Origin: Thalassococcus sp. S3
GTDB lineage: Bacteria; Pseudomonadota; Alphaproteobacteria; Rhodobacterales; Rhodobacteraceae
Length of the DNA: 64,000 bases
Assembly (NCBI RefSeq): GCF_004216475.1
Contig: NZ_CP022303.1
Span: 2,108,001-2,172,000, forward strand
Reading direction: 5' to 3'
Shown here piece after piece: positions 28,661 through 42,236 of the stretch. A program made the position numbers and the translations under genes. Each line of letters begins with the position of its first letter. Position 1 is the first letter of the stretch. The notes under the pieces were generated by a model. It saw nothing but the letters and a program-made list of their open reading frames with translations. It was not told the origin of the DNA and searched no databases.

Positions 28661-28697
28661 GGCTTCCGTCAAACCTCGCCAACAAAAGCGCGACTTA

Positions 28698-29843
28698 TCA
28701 GGCGCCGCGCCAGATCCAGCCACCGCCAAAGATGCGGGTGCCTTCGGTTTCGTAAAAAACGCACGCTTGCCCGGGTGACACGCCGTCTTCCGGCGTCAGC
28801 AATTCCACCTCTGCCGTCGTCGGTGACAGCGGGCGCAGGATCGCCTCACGCGGGGGGCGGGTAGAGCGGACCTTGACCGAGACCTCCCAGGCCTCCCGGC
28901 TTTCGAACGGCGCGTCGCCCAGCCAGTTGATCTCTCGTACCGGGATGGTTCTTGTCGCCAGCATCTCTTTGGGGCCAACCACGACCTGATGCGTGTCGAC
29001 GTCCAGTTTGACCACGTAAAGCGGCTCGCTCAATCCGCCGATCCCAAGGCCCCTACGCTGGCCGATCGTATAGTGGATCACGCCGTCATGACGGCCCAGC
29101 ACACGGCCATCGACATGCACGATCTCTCCGGGCTCCGCCGCGCCCGGGCGCAGTTTCTCGATCACCGAAGCGTAATCGCCATTGGGCACAAAACAAATAT
29201 CCTGGCTGTCGGGCTTGTCGGCCACGCTGAGCCCATATTGCGCCGCCAGCGAACGGGTCGCGTCCTTCGAGGGCAGGTGCCCCAACGGGAAGCGCAGAAA
29301 GGCAAGCTGTTCCGGCGTGGTCGAGAAGAGAAAGTAAGACTGATCGCGGCTTGCATCCTCTGCGCAATGCAGTTCCGGCCCATTTTGACCCATCTTGCGC
29401 TGAATGTAGTGGCCGGTGGCCATACAATCCGCATCCAAATCCTTGGCCGTTTCCAGAAGGTCCTTGAACTTGACCCGCTCGTTGCAGCGAATGCACGGCA
29501 CCGGCGTCGCACCGGCCAGGTAGCTGTCGGCAAACTCGTCAATCACGGCGTCCTGAAAGATGTTTTCATAGTCCAGCACGTAGTGCGGAAAGCCGCGGTC
29601 CTCGGCCACGCGACGCGCATCGTGGATATCAATACCTGCGCAGCAGGCCCCCTTTTTCGCCAGCGCCGCGCCATGGTCGTAGAGTTGAAGCGTGACGCCC
29701 ACGACATCATAGCCCTGTTCGGCCAGAAGGGCCGCCACGACCGAGCTGTCGACACCACCGGACATCGCCACCACGACCCGCGTTTCCGACGGGGGTTTGG
29801 CAAAGCCGAGCGAGTTCAGATGTTGCGTTTCATCCAGCGCCAT
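28698..29843 (-). CDS. mnmA: tRNA-specific 2-thiouridylase
   Basis: MnmA makes 2-thiouridine at wobble U34 of tRNA-Lys, -Glu and -Gln, using sulfur from the IscS relay. The 381-aa product has the PP-loop [13 protein letters not shown], the catalytic cysteine in [14 protein letters not shown], the ATGHYIQR motif, the second cysteine in DSQDICFVP, and [10 protein letters not shown]. The start at 29843 removes a basic, non-conserved N-terminal extension seen with 29912. It is divergent from sciP-ctrA. Confidence 0.96.
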   Translation of the reverse strand: MALDETQHLNSLGFAKPPSETRVVVAMSGGVDSSVVAALLAEQGYDVVGVTLQLYDHGAALAKKGACCAGIDIHDARRVAEDRGFPHYVLDYENIFQDAVIDEFADSYLAGATPVPCIRCNERVKFKDLLETAKDLDADCMATGHYIQRKMGQNGPELHCAEDASRDQSYFLFSTTPEQLAFLRFPLGHLPSKDATRSLAAQYGLSVADKPDSQDICFVPNGDYASVIEKLRPGAAEPGEIVHVDGRVLGRHDGVIHYTIGQRRGLGIGGLSEPLYVVKLDVDTHQVVVGPKEMLATRTIPVREINWLGDAPFESREAWEVSVKVRSTRPPREAILRPLSPTTAEVELLTPEDGVSPGQACVFYETEGTRIFGGGWIWRGA

Positions 29844-29976
29844 ACGCACGGGGCTCCTGACCGAAGTTGGGAAAGTAAGCCGCAAATATAGGAAAATCCT
29901 AGATACTCTCAAGGGCCGGTTTCATCGCCCGTTAAGTCTGATGCGCGCAATCTGCCGGCAGATAACGGGAACCGAG

Positions 29977-30258
29977 ATGATGTATCTGAAGAAAGTTGAT
30001 GGCCCTCGGGCCGTAACCTTGCCGGACGGGTCGGTGATGACCCGCGCCGATCTGCCGCCGCCCGATACGCGGCGATGGGTGGCCTCCCGCAAGGCCAAGG
30101 TCGTGCGCGGCGTACTTTACGGCCTGATCACTCAGTCCGAAGCGCTGAAACAATATGGTTTGAGCGAGGAGGAGTTTCGCGAATGGCTGGTCGCCGTGTC
30201 CGAGCATGGCGAACAGGCTTTGAAAGCGACAATGTTGAAAAAGTATCGACAACTATAG
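29977..30258 (+). CDS. sciP: SciP-like small CtrA inhibitory protein (DUF1153)
   Basis: A 93-aa protein of the DUF1153 family, the family of Caulobacter SciP, which binds CtrA at promoters and blocks its activation in early cell-cycle stages. The diagnostic segment is MTRADLPPPDTRRWVASRKA, followed by a helix-turn-helix (KVVRGVLYGLITQSEALKQY, then LSEEEFREWL). Adjacent ATGs at 29977 and 29980 are both possible starts. It lies 105 bases upstream of ctrA in the same direction, so repressor and target are neighbours here. Confidence 0.88.
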   Translation: MMYLKKVDGPRAVTLPDGSVMTRADLPPPDTRRWVASRKAKVVRGVLYGLITQSEALKQYGLSEEEFREWLVAVSEHGEQALKATMLKKYRQL

Positions 30259-30285
30259 GTTGCGTGTGCAATATCTTGGTCATCG

Positions 30286-30300
30286 GTAACTTGCAGTTAA
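30286..30300 (+). promoter_or_regulatory. Near-consensus CtrA box upstream of ctrA
   Basis: GTAA-N7-TTAA (30286-30289 and 30297-30300) matches seven of eight fixed bases of the CtrA consensus TTAA-N7-TTAA. It ends 63 bases before the ctrA ATG. A weaker TTAA-N7-TGGT overlaps it downstream. Autoregulation of ctrA is established in Caulobacter; here it is inferred from the motif. Confidence 0.6.
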
Positions 30301-30363
30301 CCTTTATTGGTCACGGTTAGGCTCAGATTTTGGATGCAAGGGCCACGGAACGGAGACTGCAGA

Positions 30364-35646
<5,283 letters not shown>

Positions 35647-35653
35647 CCGATGC

Positions 35654-35688
35654 GTTCTAAAAAGTTCGCAAATGTTCCTAAAAAGTTC
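35654..35688 (+). promoter_or_regulatory. LexA (SOS) operator: four GTTC repeats
   Basis: Direct GTTC repeats begin at 35654, 35664, 35674 and 35685. The spacings are 6, 6 and 7 bases, and the last pair (35674-35688) is an exact match to the alphaproteobacterial LexA box GTTC-N7-GTTC. The box lies 65 bases before the ATG of a 34-aa membrane microprotein and about 30 bases after the recG stop. The motif is seen in sequence; LexA control is inferred from the established Rhodobacter consensus. Confidence 0.75.
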
Positions 35689-35753
35689 TTTACGCGGCGG
35701 CTCGAATGTGAGAACAAAAGGTCAACAAAGGGTTAATCGACGGAGAAGCCGCC

Positions 35754-35858
35754 ATGCTGAGAAATATCAAGGCAACTGATCTTCTGACGGATCTGATCGG
35801 TGTTTCCGCCCTTGTCGTCATGCTTGTCGCCGGGTTGCATCTGCCCGGTCTTGTTTAA
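35754..35858 (+). CDS. 34-aa single-pass membrane microprotein under a LexA box
   Basis: The frame encodes 34 residues: a charged N-terminus (MLRNIKATDLLTD) and one hydrophobic helix (LIGVSALVVMLVAGLHL) with a short PGLV tail. A GGAG ribosome site lies 8-11 bases upstream, and a SOS operator lies about 65 bases upstream. The architecture resembles SidA of Caulobacter, a short SOS-induced inner-membrane protein that blocks cell division; I see no clear residue-level similarity. If translated, it is a candidate SOS division inhibitor or stress peptide. Confidence 0.6.
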   Translation: MLRNIKATDLLTDLIGVSALVVMLVAGLHLPGLV

Positions 35859-35867
35859 GGTTCTGCC

Positions 35868-36046
35868 TGCGATCTCGCGCCGGACGCTCCGCATCCCTTT
35901 CCCCAGGTGATGCATCGGGTGACCTGCCTGTCCTACCCCCCCGGAGGTGCTGCCTCACACGCCTCTTCTTCGGAGCTTTTCCGGGTCCCACGCGAGACTT
36001 GCATACTGACCGCCGCCATCCGCCCGGGATGCGCGGCGGTTTTTTC
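35868..36046 (+). ncRNA. Candidate structured small RNA, 6S-like architecture
   Basis: The noncoding stretch after the microprotein folds by eye into a long rod: TGC/GCA, TCTCGCG/CGCGAGA (35873-35879 with 35991-35997), GGAC/GTCC, GCTCCG/CGGAGC (35886-35891 with 35971-35976), a large C-rich internal bubble, and an apical stem CAGGT/ACCTG (35904-35908 with 35922-35926). A strong terminator follows directly. A rod with a central bubble and a terminal stem is the 6S RNA plan, but I cannot score it against the family model. It might instead be the 3' part of a longer SOS transcript. Confidence 0.45.
36009..36046 (+). terminator. Strong rho-independent terminator
   Basis: An 8-bp outer stem (ACCGCCGC with GCGGCGGT, 36009-36016 and 36033-36040), extended by ATCC/GGAT and a C-G pair around a small loop, is followed by a run of six T. 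It closes the microprotein/small-RNA transcript. The gene for the IscU-like protein ends at 36071 from the other side. Confidence 0.9.
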
Positions 36047-36070
36047 TTTTTGGAAGGAAAGAGAGAGGAT

Positions 36071-36523
36071 TTAGGCGCAGTGAACCTGTTTCGCCTGGTC
36101 CATCGCTTCCGCTGCCGCTTCGAGCGACAAAAGGATCGAGGCGTGGCGGTTCTTGTAGTCGCGTGCGGGCAAAAGCACTTCCAGACCGTCAAATGGCGCG
36201 TCCGGTGCGTCGCCTCCGGTCTTGAGCATGGCTTTGAGTTGATCGCGCGCGGTCTCTATCTGCTCTTGCGTGGTCCCGACAATTGCGGCCCCGACCACGG
36301 ATGCGGCGGCCTGACCCAAGGCGCAGGCTTTTACATCCTGTCCAAATTCGGCGACCCGGCCGTCTTGGATTGTCACATCCACCGTAACGGTCGATCCACA
36401 GAGCGGGGAGCGGCGTTTCACGCTTGCATCCGGCGCCTCCAGCCGGCCGAGATGCGGAATATCCGCAGCCAAAGCCAGGATGCGGGACGAATAGAGCTTG
36501 ATCAGATCGGTGTCGCCGGACAT
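36071..36523 (-). CDS. Iron-sulfur cluster scaffold, IscU/NifU-N family
   Basis: A 150-aa protein of the IscU-like family that carries nascent iron-sulfur clusters. It has two of the usual cluster cysteines (SPLCGS and KACALGQAAAS) and a third-position region with LLPARDYKNRHASILL, where canonical IscU has Cys. The absence of a cysteine there marks the alphaproteobacterial side branch whose role is less clear than that of IscU or SufU. It is divergent from hisI. Confidence 0.82.
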   Translation of the reverse strand: MSGDTDLIKLYSSRILALAADIPHLGRLEAPDASVKRRSPLCGSTVTVDVTIQDGRVAEFGQDVKACALGQAAASVVGAAIVGTTQEQIETARDQLKAMLKTGGDAPDAPFDGLEVLLPARDYKNRHASILLSLEAAAEAMDQAKQVHCA

Positions 36524-36591
36524 GGGTTTCCCTCAGAACAGGTCCTCTTTAGATAGACGACCGACTTCCGGATGCAAAAGGTTTTTGTCCC

Positions 36592-36951
36592 ATGTCCTTC
36601 GATCCTGCGACCTTGGTCTATAATGGCGCTGGCCTGATCCCCTGTATCGCCCAGCAAGAGGAGACGGGGGAGGTGCTGATGATGGCCTGGATGAACGCCG
36701 ATGCCGTGATGCGCACGCTGGAGACGGGACGGGTCACCTATTGGTCCCGCTCAAGGCAGTCCTTCTGGGTGAAGGGCGAAAGCTCAGGTCATGTGCAGGA
36801 ACTTGTCGATCTGCGCGTGGATTGCGACCGCGATTGTCTGTTGGCGGTGGTGCGGCAGACAGGGCCGGCCTGTCACACCAACCGGAGGAGCTGTTTCTAT
36901 ACCGCTTTGAGGGACGGCGTGGAGGTCGAACTGATGCGCCCTGAGACCTGA
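36592..36951 (+). CDS. hisI: Phosphoribosyl-AMP cyclohydrolase
   Basis: HisI opens the adenine ring of phosphoribosyl-AMP in histidine synthesis, a zinc-dependent step. The 119-aa protein is the stand-alone form, not fused to HisE. Visible motifs are TGRVTYWSRSRQSFWVKGE, SSGHVQ, the metal-binding CDRDCLL and the CHTNRRSCFY segment. The hairpin at 36952-36969 follows its stop. Confidence 0.97.
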   Translation: MSFDPATLVYNGAGLIPCIAQQEETGEVLMMAWMNADAVMRTLETGRVTYWSRSRQSFWVKGESSGHVQELVDLRVDCDRDCLLAVVRQTGPACHTNRRSCFYTALRDGVEVELMRPET

Positions 36952-37005
36952 ACGGGCCCAAGGGCCCGTGCCTCCGGCGGGGATATTTTTAACCCAAAGA
37001 AGCAG
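36952..37005. repeat. Hairpin plus dispersed intergenic element after hisI
   Basis: ACGGGCCC/GGGCCCGT (36952-36959 and 36962-36969) forms an 8-bp stem with an AA loop, followed by CCTCCGGCGGGGATATTTTT. From memory, this CTCCGGCGGGG-ATATTTTT string is frequent between genes in Rhodobacteraceae and acts as a terminator-like unit. It lies between the convergent hisI and gluQ genes. Confidence 0.55.
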
Positions 37006-37007
37006 GA

Positions 37008-37853
37008 TCAGAGCCCGACCAGCAGGCGGATATCCGTGGGGCTGTAGCCGTCGGCGCGATATTTCGAGAGCGCGCGGGCATGGTCCCGCTTGGCCAGACG
37101 GTGCCCGGCCTCGTCGCGGATCAGGCGGTGGTGGTGGGAGGTCGGTTTGGGCAAGCCCAGAAGGTTCTGCAGAAGGACGTGAATATAGGTTGCATCGAAG
37201 AGATCGGCGCCGCGCGTGACTTCGGTGATGCCCTGATCGGCGTCATCCACAACGACAGAAAGATGATAGGACGTGCCCATGCCGCGCCGCGCGAGGACGA
37301 TGTCGCCCACGGCATGGATGAGATGAGCCCGCGTGATCGGATGAATGCCGGGATTGATCGGCCCGGTGTCGTGGAAAGTCAGGGAGGGAAGCTCTTCGGT
37401 GGCCTTCGCCATGTCGAGGCGGATCGCATCCTGCTCGGTCATCTCGGACATCGGATGCCCGCGACAGGTGCCCGGATAGATGCGCCCGTCGGGACCGAAC
37501 TTTGGCGCGCCTTCCTGCGGGGCGCTCGCCGCCCGCTCGATATCGGCCCGGTTGCAGCGGCAAGGGTAGGTGAGGCCCATCTCGGTAAGCTGGTCGAGCG
37601 CCGCGCGATACCGCGCCAACCGGTCCGACTGGCGCAGGACAGGTTTGGGCCAGTCGAGGCCCAGCCAGCGCAGGTCGTCGAGGATCTGCGCCTCCCATTC
37701 CGGGCGGGCGCGGCTTTGATCGATATCTTCGATACGCAGCAGGAATTGCCCGTCCCGGGCGCGGGCGCGGTCAAACGCGGTCAGGGCGGAAAAGGCATGC
37801 CCCAGATGCAAGGGCCCGGTGGGCGACGGGGCAAAGCGGGTGAGATATGTCAC
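37008..37853 (-). CDS. gluQ: Glutamyl-Q tRNA(Asp) synthetase
   Basis: GluQ attaches glutamate to the queuine ring at position 34 of tRNA-Asp. The 281-aa enzyme is a shortened GluRS without the anticodon-binding part. It shows PSPTGPLHLGHAFSALTAF (HIGH region), FLLRIEDID, a CRCNRADIER zinc site, and DHARALSKY in place of KMSKS. Its stop side faces hisI; its start overlaps the methyltransferase gene by four bases. Confidence 0.94.
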   Translation of the reverse strand: MTYLTRFAPSPTGPLHLGHAFSALTAFDRARARDGQFLLRIEDIDQSRARPEWEAQILDDLRWLGLDWPKPVLRQSDRLARYRAALDQLTEMGLTYPCRCNRADIERAASAPQEGAPKFGPDGRIYPGTCRGHPMSEMTEQDAIRLDMAKATEELPSLTFHDTGPINPGIHPITRAHLIHAVGDIVLARRGMGTSYHLSVVVDDADQGITEVTRGADLFDATYIHVLLQNLLGLPKPTSHHHRLIRDEAGHRLAKRDHARALSKYRADGYSPTDIRLLVGL

Positions 37854-38464
37854 AGTTTTTCAAGGACGTAGACAGTGGACTTCAGATCAAGGCCGGGCAG
37901 GTGATCGCCATATGCCTTGAAAAGGAGCCGGGCAGAGCCTGCGTCGATATGCTCTTGCAGTTTGCCGTCATGCGCGGGATCGGCCAGCGCATGATCGTTG
38001 AAGGACAAAACGATCCGTCCGCCCGGCGCGAGCCCCTGCATCATGGTGTCGAACACCGCAACGGGGGCCGCGCCGGCCCCGATCACCCCGATCGCGGCAA
38101 TGGCGGCGTAGTCGCCCGGTTCATGGGGCAGCGAGGCGCCTGCGTCGATCTGTGACAAGGTGCGGTAGATCCCTTTCGCCTCGGCCACTTTCAACATGTC
38201 CGCCGACAGGTCTAGCCCGTCGATCACCTCGAACCCGGCAAGCCGCAAAGCCAGCCCAGACAGCCCCGTGCCGCAGCCGAAATCCAGGATGGGTGCGGAG
38301 AGATCGTCCATCTGCGCCTTCAGCGCCTCCGCGCAGCGGCCCGGCGTGGCATAGCCGTGTTCGGCCACCTCTGCCTCGTAGCTTGCCGACCAATCGTCAT
38401 AAAGCGCGCGTGTCTCGTCGGCATCGCGCGCATCGTAAACCTTGTGTAGGAATCCTTGGCTCAT
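37850..38464 (-). CDS. SAM-dependent class I methyltransferase
   Basis: A 204-aa methyltransferase with the SAM motif ILDFGCGTGLSGLAL, an acidic LDLSADML segment, and a GGRIVLSFND strand. It begins KVYDARDADETRALYDDWSA, which recalls Williams-Beuren WBSCR27-like methyltransferases. The substrate is not evident. It is in the same operon as gluQ, overlapping it by four bases, and trmFO lies just upstream, so a link to tRNA modification is possible but unproven. Confidence 0.85.
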   Translation of the reverse strand: MSQGFLHKVYDARDADETRALYDDWSASYEAEVAEHGYATPGRCAEALKAQMDDLSAPILDFGCGTGLSGLALRLAGFEVIDGLDLSADMLKVAEAKGIYRTLSQIDAGASLPHEPGDYAAIAAIGVIGAGAAPVAVFDTMMQGLAPGGRIVLSFNDHALADPAHDGKLQEHIDAGSARLLFKAYGDHLPGLDLKSTVYVLEKL

Positions 38465-38486
38465 GGCGCGGCAGCCTAGCGAATCG

Positions 38487-39842
38487 TCAGGCCGCGTCCA
38501 GCGCCGTTTGCCCCAGCCACGCGGTCCAGTCGGCCTTGGCCCGGTCGGTATAGGCCTTGTAGCGGTCCTTGCGCCCGCGTCTGCCGCCCTTGAGGCCGTG
38601 GACCGGCGGAAAGAGGCCGAAATTGACGTTCATCGGCTGGAAGGCCTTCGCCTCCGCCCCACCGGTGATGTGGGTGATCAGCGCACCCGTGGCGGTGGTG
38701 TCGGGCGGCGTCTGCACCGGCGCGCTCAGGATGTCGCCCGCTGCCATGCGCCCGGCCAGAAGGCCCATCGCGGCACTTTCGACATAGCCCTCAACCCCGG
38801 TGATCTGCCCGGCAAAGCGGATGTTGGGCCGCGACTTCAGCCGCATCTGCGCGTCCAGCAGGGTGGGGGAGTTCAGGAAGGTGTTCCTGTGGATGCCGCC
38901 CAGTCGTGCGAACCGTGCGTCCTGAAGCCCGGGGATCATGCGCAGCACATCCGTCTGCGCGCCGTACTTCATCTTCGTCTGAAAGCCCACGATGTTGTAG
39001 AGCGTGCCCAATGCGTTATCGCGGCGCAGTTGGACAACGGCATGCGCCTTCACCTCCGGCTGGTGCGGATTGGTCAGGCCCACTGGCTTCATCGGTCCGT
39101 GGCGCAGCGTCTCGCGCCCGCGCTCGGCCATCACCTCGATGGGCAGGCAGCCGTCGAAATAGCCTGCGGTTTCGCCCTCGTGAAATTCCGTCTTGTCGGC
39201 GGCGAGCAGCGCGTCGATGAAGGCCTCGTACTGGTTGCGGTCCATCGGACAGTTGAGGTAGGCGGTGCGCTCTTCTTCGGTCTCGCCCTTGTCATAGCGC
39301 GACTGCATCCAGGCTTGCGACATGTCGATCGAGTCGAAATAGACGATGGGCGCAATGGCGTCGAAAAAGGCCAGCGCCTCAGCCCCCGTTTCCGCCTGAA
39401 TCGCAGCGCCCAGAGCAGAGGAGGTCAAGGGACCGGTGGCGATGATCCACTGGCCGGTATCGGGCAATTCCGTGATCTCTTCATAGCTGACCGAGACGTT
39501 GGGATGCGCCATCAGCGCAGCCGTCACGCTTTCGGCAAACGGATCGCGATCCACTGCCAGCGCGCCACCCGCTGGCAGGCGGTGCTTTTCGGCCGTCGCC
39601 ATGATCAGCCCATCCGCCGCCCGCATCTCCCAATGCAACAGGCCCACTGCGTTCTGCTCGTCATCGTCCGAGCGGAAGGAGTTTGAACACACCATCTCTC
39701 CCAGATGACCGGTCTTGTGGGCGAAGGTTTCCACCTTGGGCCGCATCTCATGAATGACCACGCGCACGCCCTGGTTCGCCGCTTGCCAGGCCGCCTCGGA
39801 CCCGGCCATGCCGCCGCCCACGATATGAAGTGTGTCTGTCAT
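38487..39842 (-). CDS. trmFO: tRNA (m5U54) methyltransferase, folate/FAD-dependent
   Basis: TrmFO methylates U54 in the T-loop of tRNA using methylene-tetrahydrofolate and FADH2. The 451-aa protein starts [20 protein letters not shown] with the FAD-binding [10 protein letters not shown] motif and has the MRPK and CSNSFRSDD segments, then the C-terminal [17 protein letters not shown] region. The start at 39842 is chosen over 39908, which adds a tail without the family pattern. The next 337 bases upstream hold no convincing gene. Confidence 0.95.
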   Translation of the reverse strand: MTDTLHIVGGGMAGSEAAWQAANQGVRVVIHEMRPKVETFAHKTGHLGEMVCSNSFRSDDDEQNAVGLLHWEMRAADGLIMATAEKHRLPAGGALAVDRDPFAESVTAALMAHPNVSVSYEEITELPDTGQWIIATGPLTSSALGAAIQAETGAEALAFFDAIAPIVYFDSIDMSQAWMQSRYDKGETEEERTAYLNCPMDRNQYEAFIDALLAADKTEFHEGETAGYFDGCLPIEVMAERGRETLRHGPMKPVGLTNPHQPEVKAHAVVQLRRDNALGTLYNIVGFQTKMKYGAQTDVLRMIPGLQDARFARLGGIHRNTFLNSPTLLDAQMRLKSRPNIRFAGQITGVEGYVESAAMGLLAGRMAAGDILSAPVQTPPDTTATGALITHITGGAEAKAFQPMNVNFGLFPPVHGLKGGRRGRKDRYKAYTDRAKADWTAWLGQTALDAA

Positions 39843-40179
39843 GGGCGCGATGTAGGGCAGGTCGGACGCTGCTGCAACGATTTTCGGGCAGGAAATTGAG
39901 GTCGCCACGGGGACTGTCGGGGCCGGTGAGAGAAACCGGTTTGGAGGGACCGTCCGCCAAGTGGCGACCCAATTTACTTATCGGGCGTTAACCTTGCCTG
40001 ATTTGTGCCACACTTCCGCCCGATTTGGAAGAGGGCGGTTTGGAAACAGTGTTGAGTAGTAGGGAAACAATGCTGCTTCGTCTAAAGGCGGATGTATTCG
40101 AGCCGCGTGAGATGGGACGCCTCCTTAGCAAAACCTTGAGCGATCTGCGACCGTGTGATTTGACCCCCAAAGCGAACGG
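39843..40179. other. Intergenic region upstream of trmFO
   Basis: About 337 bases that should hold the trmFO promoter. A 37-codon plus-strand frame from 40070 to 40183 (MLLRLKADVFEPREMGRLL) could be a small gene or remnant, but it is unsupported and it overlaps the stop of the exported-protein gene. A hairpin with CCGCCC/GGGCGG arms lies near 40017-40038. I see no clear terminator or operator. Confidence 0.3.
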
Positions 40180-41187
40180 TTAGCCTTCGCACAACTGCTG
40201 GTGAAGGGCGACAGCCGTTTGAACCGTGTCGTGTCGATCCGGGTCGGAAGCAGAGGCATCTAGCTTGGCTGTAATGTCGATCCCAGCAGAATTGGCAGCT
40301 TCTACATAGGCCTGTATCGACCCGATAACCACCACGTTGTCTCTCGCATCATGAACAACCCCGACTGTTGTTCCTTTGGGAAAGTCTTGGACCTGCCCAA
40401 TTGGGTCCAGAAATCCGTTAGCCCAAGTGACGGACGTGTTTTCGTTGTAATGGCGAAAAAATGTCAACTGGTCGCCAACGCCTGACGCTCCGATCAAACA
40501 GCCGAGATTGCCCCGTTTGATGGCGATATCATGCATCAACGGGAAGGCGCCTGACTGGGCTATTACGTCGAAAGCAACAAAACCGTAAGCCTCTTCAAGG
40601 TGATGAAAGACCTTTTGCAGAATTCTTGCCTCGGATGCAGTCCGCAGTTGCGGAGACTGAACTTCCGGGCGTCGAATGACGCCAAATTCCAATAGTTCCG
40701 AGCGTGCCTCAAAGTACCTTCTTGCATCAGATGCCGTTTTGATTTCGCCACGGTTGGTGTTGTAGTGGCTAGCCTGGTCGCCGTGTACGAAGAAGACCTG
40801 GTTCAACAACACAGAACCATTTTCATCCGTTGCCAACGATACTTCTATTACATGAGGCCACCATTTGGGAATTATGAAGGAGAGAGCTTCTCCAAAGACA
40901 TCACTTTTAACTGCTTCGTCATGCTCTTGGAGCAGATCACTTACTCCGTCTCGCAAATAGGGCTGTACTTGAGGTAAGAGACCGTTGCCGAGGACCTCAA
41001 TGTCCGGTCTAAGCCATTCCCTTATGTCTTCTGGCAACTCTGAGGGGCGAGAAAAAGCCTGATCAGTCTCCGTATCGACAAAGAAGCTGAAGTTCCCTGC
41101 CCAAGTTTCCGCTGGCTGAGCAAAGAACCAAATTGAAACGGTCAAAGTCAGGTACAGATTTGAAAAAACTCTCCTCGTCGATATCAA
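40180..41187 (-). CDS. Putative secreted alpha/beta-hydrolase-like protein
   Basis: A 335-aa protein with a signal peptide (hydrophobic stretch LTLTVSIWFFAQPAETWAG). Two features recall bacterial alpha/beta hydrolases: an AQSGAFPLMHDIA segment where active proteins have a GQSGGG-like nucleophile elbow, followed by GCLIGASG, and a C-terminal region with VHDARDNVV, IQAYVEAANSAG and a terminal HQQLC. The nucleophile-elbow glycine is replaced, so activity is uncertain. The gene has low GC and stands alone, which suggests horizontal transfer. Confidence 0.45.
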   Translation of the reverse strand: MISTRRVFSNLYLTLTVSIWFFAQPAETWAGNFSFFVDTETDQAFSRPSELPEDIREWLRPDIEVLGNGLLPQVQPYLRDGVSDLLQEHDEAVKSDVFGEALSFIIPKWWPHVIEVSLATDENGSVLLNQVFFVHGDQASHYNTNRGEIKTASDARRYFEARSELLEFGVIRRPEVQSPQLRTASEARILQKVFHHLEEAYGFVAFDVIAQSGAFPLMHDIAIKRGNLGCLIGASGVGDQLTFFRHYNENTSVTWANGFLDPIGQVQDFPKGTTVGVVHDARDNVVVIGSIQAYVEAANSAGIDITAKLDASASDPDRHDTVQTAVALHQQLCEG

Positions 41188-41395
41188 AGTTGGTCACTCC
41201 TGTTAAAATATTGCAGCATCGAATCTTCATAAAACCTTTCTCAGTCAAAAAGTTATGTCAGTTTAGATTTACGAAGACGAAACACAAGTTGGCGATACTG
41301 AAATTCGTATACCGGGCAAACGACTGGTTCGTCCGCATGGCGGGTATTTGATGACTTACGCAAAAATCTAAAGGTCAGTACGAGCGGCGATTGAC
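41188..41395. other. AT-rich intergenic region
   Basis: About 208 bases of clearly lower GC than the surroundings, following the start of the secreted-protein gene. A 72-aa plus-strand frame across it (41133-41351) has biased codons and no recognisable domain, so I do not call it a gene. The stretch looks like the edge of a transferred segment; no repeats or target duplications were seen. Confidence 0.35.
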
Positions 41396-42181
41396 TTACT
41401 GCTCCCACTCCGGAGCCCGTTTTTCCAGAAACGCCGCGATCCCCTCCTCTGTATCGCGGTAGAGCATGTTCTCCACCATCACCTGACCGGTATAATCATA
41501 GGCCTGCTCCAGTGGCATTTGGAGCTGGGCGTAGAAGGCCTCTTTCCCGATCTTGACCGCGGCGCCCAGCTTTTCGGCCAGTTGTGCGGCTAGCGCCTCG
41601 GTCTCGGCGCGCAGGCCGTCATGGGGCACCACTCGGTTCACCAGTCCCAGCGCTTCGGCGCGGTTCGCTTCGATGAACTGGCCGGTCGTCAGCATCTCGA
41701 AGGCCTGCTTGCGCGGGATGTTGCGCGACAGCGCCACCATCGGGGTCGAGCAGAAGAGCCCGATATTCACCCCGTTCACGCCGAACTTCGTCCCCTCCGC
41801 CGCGACTGCCAGATCGCAGGAGGCGACAAGCTGGCATCCCGCTGCCGTGGCGATGCCGTGCACCTCGGCGATGACCGGCTGGGGCAGGGACTGGATGGAG
41901 GTCATCATCGCCGCGCACCGGTCGAAGAGATCCTTGAAGTAAGCCTTGCCGCCATCCTCGGCCTGCCGTCCGGCAGTCATCTGTTTCAGGTCGTGACCCG
42001 CGCAGAACGCCTTGCCTTCGCCCGACAGGATCACCGCCCGCACGGTTCGGTCCTCCCGCAGCGCGTCGAATTCCCCCTGCAAAGCCGCCAGCATCTCGTC
42101 CGACAGCGCATTCAGCCGCTCCGGCGCGTTCATATGCAGCCGCCGCACGGCGCCCGTGTCGTGACGTTCCAAAATTGCCAT
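41396..42181 (-). CDS. Enoyl-CoA hydratase/isomerase family protein
   Basis: A 261-aa crotonase-fold protein. It has the N-terminal HMNAPERLNALSDEM strand, the oxyanion-hole segment AFCAGHDLKQM, and PVIAEVHGIATAAGCQLVA. The conserved Glu pair of classic enoyl-CoA hydratases is not fully kept (the position after GCQL carries a cysteine and later serines), so the reaction may differ; it most resembles ECHDC3-type proteins. It is divergent from the thioesterase gene across about 55 bases. Confidence 0.9.
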   Translation of the reverse strand: MAILERHDTGAVRRLHMNAPERLNALSDEMLAALQGEFDALREDRTVRAVILSGEGKAFCAGHDLKQMTAGRQAEDGGKAYFKDLFDRCAAMMTSIQSLPQPVIAEVHGIATAAGCQLVASCDLAVAAEGTKFGVNGVNIGLFCSTPMVALSRNIPRKQAFEMLTTGQFIEANRAEALGLVNRVVPHDGLRAETEALAAQLAEKLGAAVKIGKEAFYAQLQMPLEQAYDYTGQVMVENMLYRDTEEGIAAFLEKRAPEWEQ

Positions 42182-42236
42182 CTTGCCCTCCCGCGCTTTC
42201 CGGCCAAGCCTAGGGGCAAGAGAGGTGGAGGGGAAG

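Noticed and set aside
35862..36046. SRP 4.5S RNA at the structured RNA site
   Set aside because: The conserved GNAR-tetraloop region of SRP RNA (a GTCCGGAAGGAAGCA-type string) is absent.
39983..39997. CtrA-like half site upstream of trmFO
   Set aside because: TTAA occurs once, followed by TGAT instead of TTAA after seven bases; too weak.
40070..40183. 37-codon plus-strand frame upstream of trmFO
   Set aside because: No ribosome site, no recognisable pattern, and it overlaps the stop of the convergent exported-protein gene. Kept only as a note.
41133..41351. 72-aa plus-strand frame in the AT-rich region
   Set aside because: It overlaps the secreted-protein gene on the other strand, has biased codons and no domain; likely chance.
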